DNA from: Lachnospiraceae bacterium UBA3310
GTDB lineage: Bacteria > Bacillota > Clostridia > Lachnospirales > Lachnospiraceae
Direction of reading: 5' to 3'
NCBI GenBank assembly: GCA_002361355.1
Contig: DESQ01000029.1
Location: 33,616-97,615 of the forward strand
Length of the DNA stretch: 64,000 nt
A model generated the notes under the pieces. That model saw only the letters and a program-made list of their open reading frames with translations. It ran no database searches and had not been told where the DNA came from. Below are positions 59,909-64,000 of this stretch, in pieces (the first letter of the stretch is position 1; every line of letters begins with the position of its first letter). A program made the translations under genes and the position numbers.

Positions 59909-60415
59909 ATGGCGCTGCTTCAATGCTTTTATCCGGATGTGTACCTGGATTCTGCCTATGAGATTGACTTTGAAACGCTGTACCAAAAAGGCTTTCGGGG
60001 CGTTATATTTGATATCGACAACACGCTTGTGCCTCACGGTGCGCCTGCGGATGAGAGAAGCATAGCACTGTTTGAGAGATTGCGGCATATCGGATTTGAG
60101 AGCGTGCTTTTGTCCAATAATAAAGAGCCGCGGGTTAAGATGTTCAATGACAAGGTACGTTCCCGTTATCTTTACAAGGCGGGAAAGCCTGCAAGGAAGG
60201 GATATCTTGCGGCAATGGAGCTGATGGGGACTGTACCTTCCACAACGCTCTTTGTGGGCGACCAGCTTTTTACGGACGTGTGGGGAGCAAAGCGGGCAGG
60301 AATATTGACTTATTTGGTTAAGCCAATTCATCCGAAGGAGGAAATTCAGATTGTTTTAAAGCGGCGGCTGGAGTGGATTGTATTATTTTTTTATAAAAGA
60401 TCGTTGAAGAAATAA
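59909..60415 (+). CDS. yqeG: YqeG-family HAD IIIA phosphatase
   Basis: 168 aa HAD phosphatase. Motif I GVIFDIDNTLVPHG (about 32-45), motif II LLSNN (about 66-70), motif III lysine in KPARKGYL (about 99) and motif IV VGDQLFTDVWGA (about 119-130). ATG 59909 follows TGAGGAG; the open frame starts earlier without a ribosome site. Family members act on phosphatidylglycerol phosphate in some organisms, but in Firmicutes the gene is linked to aroE as here and the substrate is unproven. Confidence 0.9.
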   Translation: MALLQCFYPDVYLDSAYEIDFETLYQKGFRGVIFDIDNTLVPHGAPADERSIALFERLRHIGFESVLLSNNKEPRVKMFNDKVRSRYLYKAGKPARKGYLAAMELMGTVPSTTLFVGDQLFTDVWGAKRAGILTYLVKPIHPKEEIQIVLKRRLEWIVLFFYKRSLKK

Positions 60416-60459
60416 AAGACCACTTGACTGTGATGGACGTTTTTTGACGGAGGAAAGAC

Positions 60460-61335
60460 ATGGAAATAAACGGTAAAACAAGAGTTTGCGGATTGATCGG
60501 GAATCCGGTGGAACACACCCTTTCTCCGATGATACACAATACGCTGGCGGAAATGTTCGGGCACAATCTGGTGTATGTGCCTTTCCCGGTGGAGACGGGG
60601 CGGGTCGCGGAGGCCGTGGCCGGCGCTTCGGCGCTTGGCATTTTGGGACTCAATGTGACCGTTCCCTATAAAAGCGAAGTGATTTCCTGTCTGCGGGAGG
60701 TGGATTCTCTCGCGGCGTCCATCGGTGCGGTCAATACACTGGTGAGCGTCCGGGGTGGATATAAGGGATATAATACAGATATGGAAGGACTCTACCGCGC
60801 TATGACGACGGAGGGGATTCCATTGGAGGGCGAGGAGATCCTTTTGCTCGGCGCAGGCGGCGCTTCCAGGGCAGTGGCATACCTGTGTGCCATAAAAGGG
60901 GCAAAACGGGTGTATCTCTTGAACCGGACACTGGACAAGGCGCAGAAAGTGGCACAGGAGGTGAACCGCCACGCCGGGCGGGATGTGATTTTTCCCATGG
61001 CGCTTGCGGATTATGACAGTCTGCCCGATCAGAAGTTCCTGGCGATACAGGGAACTTCGGTGGGACTCTTTCCCCATGCAGATCAGGCGGTGATAGAGGA
61101 TGAGGGGTTTTATGGGCGGATACATACGGGATTTGATCTAATCTATACGCCATGGGAAACCAGATTTATGAAGCTGGTAAAGAAAAGCGGCGGACGGGCT
61201 TACAACGGTTTGAAGATGCTTCTCTATCAGGGAGTGATCGCCTATGAGCTCTGGAATGACGTGGAGGTGTCTGAAAAGGAGGCGCAGATTGTCTATGAGA
61301 AGTTGAAGGCACATTTCGCCGGCGAGACGGATTGA
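60460..61335 (+). CDS. aroE: Shikimate 5-dehydrogenase
   Basis: 291 aa NADP-dependent enzyme of the chorismate pathway. Substrate site GNPVEHTLSPMIHN (about 12-25), catalytic lysine in LNVTVPYKSEV (about 66-76), NTDMEGL (about 106) and the nucleotide loop GAGGASRAV (about 129-137). It starts the aroE-aroK-aroQ set with AAGACATG-type spacing from a GGAGG site. Confidence 0.95.
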   Translation: MEINGKTRVCGLIGNPVEHTLSPMIHNTLAEMFGHNLVYVPFPVETGRVAEAVAGASALGILGLNVTVPYKSEVISCLREVDSLAASIGAVNTLVSVRGGYKGYNTDMEGLYRAMTTEGIPLEGEEILLLGAGGASRAVAYLCAIKGAKRVYLLNRTLDKAQKVAQEVNRHAGRDVIFPMALADYDSLPDQKFLAIQGTSVGLFPHADQAVIEDEGFYGRIHTGFDLIYTPWETRFMKLVKKSGGRAYNGLKMLLYQGVIAYELWNDVEVSEKEAQIVYEKLKAHFAGETD

Positions 61336-61377
61336 CAGAGGGTGGAGGCAGCAGAAGATAAGAAAGTGGAGAAACCT

Positions 61378-61884
61378 ATGGGAAATGTAATATTGATCGG
61401 ATTTATGGGGTGCGGAAAGACGACGGTAGGTTTAAAGCTGTCCTACCGTCTGTGGCGGACGGTGATTGATACGGATAAGGAAATTGAGAAGGAGGAACAA
61501 AGAACCATATCAGATATTTTTGCCGCTGAGGGCGAGGCGTATTTCAGAGACCGGGAGACTGCATGCCTGCGAAAACTGATAGAAAGCACGAATAATCAGA
61601 TTATTTCGGTGGGCGGCGGATTGCCTGTGCGTGAGGAAAACAGACGGCTTCTGCGTAAGCTGGGGCAGGTGTTTTATCTGTGTGCCAGGGGTGAAACAAT
61701 TTACGGGAGACTGAAAGACGACACCACAAGACCGCTTTTGCAGGGCGATGATCCGCTGACAAAAATAGAGACGCTTTTAAAGGAAAGAGATCCTTATTAC
61801 AGGGAGGCGGCGGATGTGGTGGTCTCTGTGGATGACAAGAGTTTTGAGCAGATTTTGGATGAGATAGAGAAAAACGTAAAATAG
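61378..61884 (+). CDS. aroK: Shikimate kinase
   Basis: 168 aa P-loop kinase phosphorylating shikimate. Walker A GFMGCGKTTVG (about 7-17), DTD (about 33), the substrate arginine in YFRDRET (about 55-61), SVGGGLPV (about 78) and the LID region DTTRPLL (about 114-120). The upstream in-frame GTG at 61342 is possible but has a weaker ribosome site. In operon with aroE and aroQ. Confidence 0.93.
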   Translation: MGNVILIGFMGCGKTTVGLKLSYRLWRTVIDTDKEIEKEEQRTISDIFAAEGEAYFRDRETACLRKLIESTNNQIISVGGGLPVREENRRLLRKLGQVFYLCARGETIYGRLKDDTTRPLLQGDDPLTKIETLLKERDPYYREAADVVVSVDDKSFEQILDEIEKNVK

Positions 61885-61914
61885 AGGAGAGCGCTTTCGC
61901 GGAAAGGGGAAGAG

Positions 61915-62364
61915 ATGAAAATACTGGTAATCAACGGGCCAAACTTAAATTTTTTGGGGATTCGGGAGAAGAGTGTGTACGGTACGCAGGACTATGATTA
62001 CCTGCTGCAGATGATCGCCGATAAAGGGAAAGAGACGGGCAGTACCATAGAGGTTTTTCAGAGCAATCATGAGGGTGCGATTATCGACCGGATTCAGGAT
62101 TCCTATTTTGATGGCACGGAGGGAATCGTGATCAATCCGGGCGCATTTACCCATTACAGCTATGCGATCAGGGACGCTTTGGCGAGTATCACCGTTCCCA
62201 AAGTGGAGATTCATATTTCTGATATTACACAGAGGGAAGAGTTCAGGAAAATTTCGGTGACGGCGCCGGTCTGCGACAAACAGATTTACGGACAGGGACT
62301 TGACGGGTATCTGCAGGCGATTGACTTCCTGTTAGATTTTTTCCATAAAGAGGTTGAAAAATAG
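61915..62364 (+). CDS. aroQ: Type II 3-dehydroquinate dehydratase
   Basis: 149 aa dodecameric-type dehydratase. Motifs NGPNLNFLGIREKSVYG (about 7-23, with the catalytic Tyr), SNHEGAIIDRIQ (about 51-62), NPGAFTHYSYAIRDAL (about 75-90) and EIHISDITQREEFR (about 99-112, catalytic His). Other chorismate genes (aroB, aroA, aroC) are not in the window. Confidence 0.95.
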   Translation: MKILVINGPNLNFLGIREKSVYGTQDYDYLLQMIADKGKETGSTIEVFQSNHEGAIIDRIQDSYFDGTEGIVINPGAFTHYSYAIRDALASITVPKVEIHISDITQREEFRKISVTAPVCDKQIYGQGLDGYLQAIDFLLDFFHKEVEK

Positions 62365-62425
62365 ATTTTTTTAGTATAAACTAGAAAAGAATTATATTTG
62401 TGAAAGCTTAGGAGGAGATAGAAGA

Positions 62426-62983
62426 ATGATATCAGCGGGTGATTTCAGAAACGGCATTACCGTCGAGATGGAAGGTAATGTTTATCAGATAATTGAGTTT
62501 CAGCATGTAAAACCGGGCAAAGGAGCTGCTTTTGTCAGGACGAAACTGAAAAACATCATCAATGGCGGCGTGGTGGAGAAAAGCTTCCGCCCGACAGAGA
62601 AATTCCCTCAGGCACGTATTGACAGGAAGGACATGCAGTATTTATATTCGGATGGTGATCTGTTCAACTTTATGGATACAGAGACCTATGACCAGATCGC
62701 TTTAAATGCGGATGCAGTGGGTGATGCCCTGAAGTTCGTGAAGGAGAACGAGATGGTTAAGATCTGTTCTTACAACGGCAATGTGTTCGCGATCGAACCT
62801 CCGCTGTTTGTAGAGCTTGAAATCACGGATACGGAGCCCGGCTTCAAGGGTGATACCGCTACAGGAGCGACAAAGCCCGCTATCGTGGAGACAGGCGCGA
62901 AGGTTATGGTACCTTTGTTTGTGGAAAACGGCGAGGTGATCAAGATCGACACCAGAACAGGCGAGTATCTGTCCAGAGTATAA
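62426..62983 (+). CDS. efp: Elongation factor P
   Basis: 185 aa three-domain translation factor rescuing ribosomes at polyproline stretches. N-terminal KOW-like domain with PGKGAAFVRTK around residue 30-40 (modification loop), OB domains with the LYSDGDLFNFMDTETYDQ segment (about 72-90) and the C-terminal GDTATGATKPAIVETGA signature (about 140-157). It follows aroQ, as in many Firmicutes, but the pepP gene commonly between them is absent. Confidence 0.96.
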   Translation: MISAGDFRNGITVEMEGNVYQIIEFQHVKPGKGAAFVRTKLKNIINGGVVEKSFRPTEKFPQARIDRKDMQYLYSDGDLFNFMDTETYDQIALNADAVGDALKFVKENEMVKICSYNGNVFAIEPPLFVELEITDTEPGFKGDTATGATKPAIVETGAKVMVPLFVENGEVIKIDTRTGEYLSRV

Positions 62984-63008
62984 AAGCAAGCGATAAGTCA
63001 AAGCTCAT

Positions 63009-63044
63009 AAGGCAATATAGACGGTGGTCTATGTTGCCTTTCCT
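63009..63044 (+). terminator. Hairpin terminator after efp
   Basis: AAGGCAATATAGAC (63009-63022) pairs with GTCTATGTTGCCTT (63027-63040) over 14 bp with one G-T pair and a GGTG loop; only TCCTT follows. Confidence 0.65.
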
Positions 63045-63086
63045 TATGCCCGAAAAATGCCTGGAGAGAATGGGAAAGAGGAGAAT

Positions 63087-63974
63087 ATGGGTTTTCAGAC
63101 ATTTGTGGATAATATTGTAGATTTATTGCAGGAAAGAATGGGAGATCCCTATGAGATCAAAGTGATCCGGGTCACCAAAAACAACGATGTGGAGTTGACC
63201 GGGATCGCAATCACAAGACAGGAGGACAGCATTTTCCCGACGATTTATCTGGAAGGCCTCTATGAGGAATTTAAAGAGGGGGCAAGACTCAGCACCCTTG
63301 TGGAAAAAATCATAAACTGTCACGAAGAACAGTCCATGGCTTTGGAACTGGACATGGATTTTTTTCGCGATTATAGCAGGGTGAAAGACCGAATCTTTTA
63401 TAAGCTGGTGAGTTTTGAAAAGAATAAAAAGTTTTTGAAGGATGCCCCGCATTTAAGGTGGAATGATCTGGCGATTGTCTTTTATTACGCGCTGGAGGAT
63501 GATGTCGTGGAGGGAGGTTCTATTGCGGTCAAAAGGCAGCATATGCTGATGTGGAAACAGAATGCGGAATCGCTCTATCGTCAGGCGAACCGAAATACAA
63601 AGAGAGGCATGCCGGAGCTTTTGGTCTCCATGAGGGAACTGGTTATGGAACTGACAGGCGTGTGGATACGGGAGGCGGATACCATACCGATGTATGTGCT
63701 GACAAATCAGGACAAACGTTTTGGCGCTGCGGCGATGCTGTATTCCGAGAAGATCGGAGAGTTGGCGGAGCGGTTTGGGAGCGATCTTCTGATACTGCCC
63801 AGTTCCATCCATGAGGTGCTGCTCATTCCCGATGATCACAGCAGGGAATATGCTTTTTACAGGCAGATGGTAGAGGAGGTCAACCGGACGCAGGTGGAAC
63901 CCGAGGAAGTGCTGTCTTATGGGTTATACCGCTATTGTCGCAAGAATTCGGAAATTGAGGAAATTATTTCTTAG
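63087..63974 (+). CDS. DUF5688-family protein
   Basis: 295 aa soluble protein resembling DUF5688 members, which are common in Lachnospiraceae and of unknown role. N-terminal segment FQTFVDNIVDLLQERMG (about 3-19) and C-terminal segments AAAMLYSEKIGELAERFGSDLLILPSSIHE split around residues 218-250 and YGLYRYCRKN near the end are recognisable. ATG 63087 with GAGGAG is chosen; an upstream in-frame ATG lies inside the terminator. No enzyme motif seen. Confidence 0.8.
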   Translation: MGFQTFVDNIVDLLQERMGDPYEIKVIRVTKNNDVELTGIAITRQEDSIFPTIYLEGLYEEFKEGARLSTLVEKIINCHEEQSMALELDMDFFRDYSRVKDRIFYKLVSFEKNKKFLKDAPHLRWNDLAIVFYYALEDDVVEGGSIAVKRQHMLMWKQNAESLYRQANRNTKRGMPELLVSMRELVMELTGVWIREADTIPMYVLTNQDKRFGAAAMLYSEKIGELAERFGSDLLILPSSIHEVLLIPDDHSREYAFYRQMVEEVNRTQVEPEEVLSYGLYRYCRKNSEIEEIIS

Positions 63975-64000
63975 ACGGTTAGTGTAAAATTATAGTTGGC

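Noticed and set aside
1..64000. tRNA, rRNA or CRISPR arrays
   Set aside because: No cloverleaf-like tRNA sequences ending in CCA-type stems, conserved rRNA segments or regularly spaced repeats were noticed on reading.

Overview
The window is an ordinary chromosomal stretch of an anaerobic, endospore-forming Firmicute, most likely a member of the Lachnospiraceae (Clostridia). The support is the SCIFF peptide with its radical SAM maturase beside a TIGR04086 membrane protein, a fused SecDF, the spoIIGA-sigE-sigG sporulation genes, a diaminopimelate-type MurE (DNPR motif), a division cluster headed by mraZ, and many GTG/TTG starts with strong AGGAGG-type ribosome sites. No rRNA, tRNA, CRISPR array, complete prophage or intact transposon was seen. 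Almost all genes lie on the + strand.

Layout. 1-7.4 kb: 3' part of enolase, a YfcE-like phosphoesterase, HemZ, a PDDEXK/Rpn-type nuclease on the - strand, an AIM24-family protein, and a TetR regulator/MFS efflux pair with a clear palindromic operator. 7.8-13.9 kb: hisS and aspS, an SseB-family protein, a HAD phosphatase and a convergently overlapping CNNM/CorC membrane protein. 14.0-18.4 kb: a ranthipeptide locus (TIGR04086 membrane protein, SCIFF precursor, SPASM maturase) joined to secDF by a 4-bp overlap. 18.5-32.8 kb: recJ, murE-priA, def-fmt-zinc peptidase-rsmB-rlmN-stp-prkC-rsgA, a conserved Firmicute information-processing and cell-wall-sensing run.

32.8-37.9 kb is the accessory part. 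It holds an orphan lipoprotein, a decayed DUF4143 ATPase, a truncated membrane ORF, a class B sortase, a relic of an antitoxin-like gene, and a dinD gene lying between two copies of the ychF upstream region. I read it as the scar of integrated mobile DNA at the ychF locus. 37.9-53.3 kb: ychF, lgt, then the division/cell-wall cluster mraZ-rsmH-ftsL-pbp-spoVD-mraY-murD-ftsW-murA-ftsQ-ftsZ (no murF, murG or ftsA). 53.5-58.1 kb: spoIIGA-sigE, a REC-HD-GYP-GGDEF cyclic-di-GMP protein, and sigG facing it. 58.1-64 kb: a zinc-ribbon/SH3 membrane protein, ymxH, nrdR, yqeG, aroE-aroK-aroQ, efp and a DUF5688 protein.

The signals most worth a second look are small-scale. They are: hairpins that bury the ribosome site of recJ and spoVD; the ychF 5'-end duplication flanking dinD, with an 84-bp block identical in both copies; a translationally coupled leader ORF inside a hairpin before dinD; a 126-bp palindromic element after ftsZ; a structured hisS leader; and sporulation-type promoter architecture before spoIIGA and sigG.
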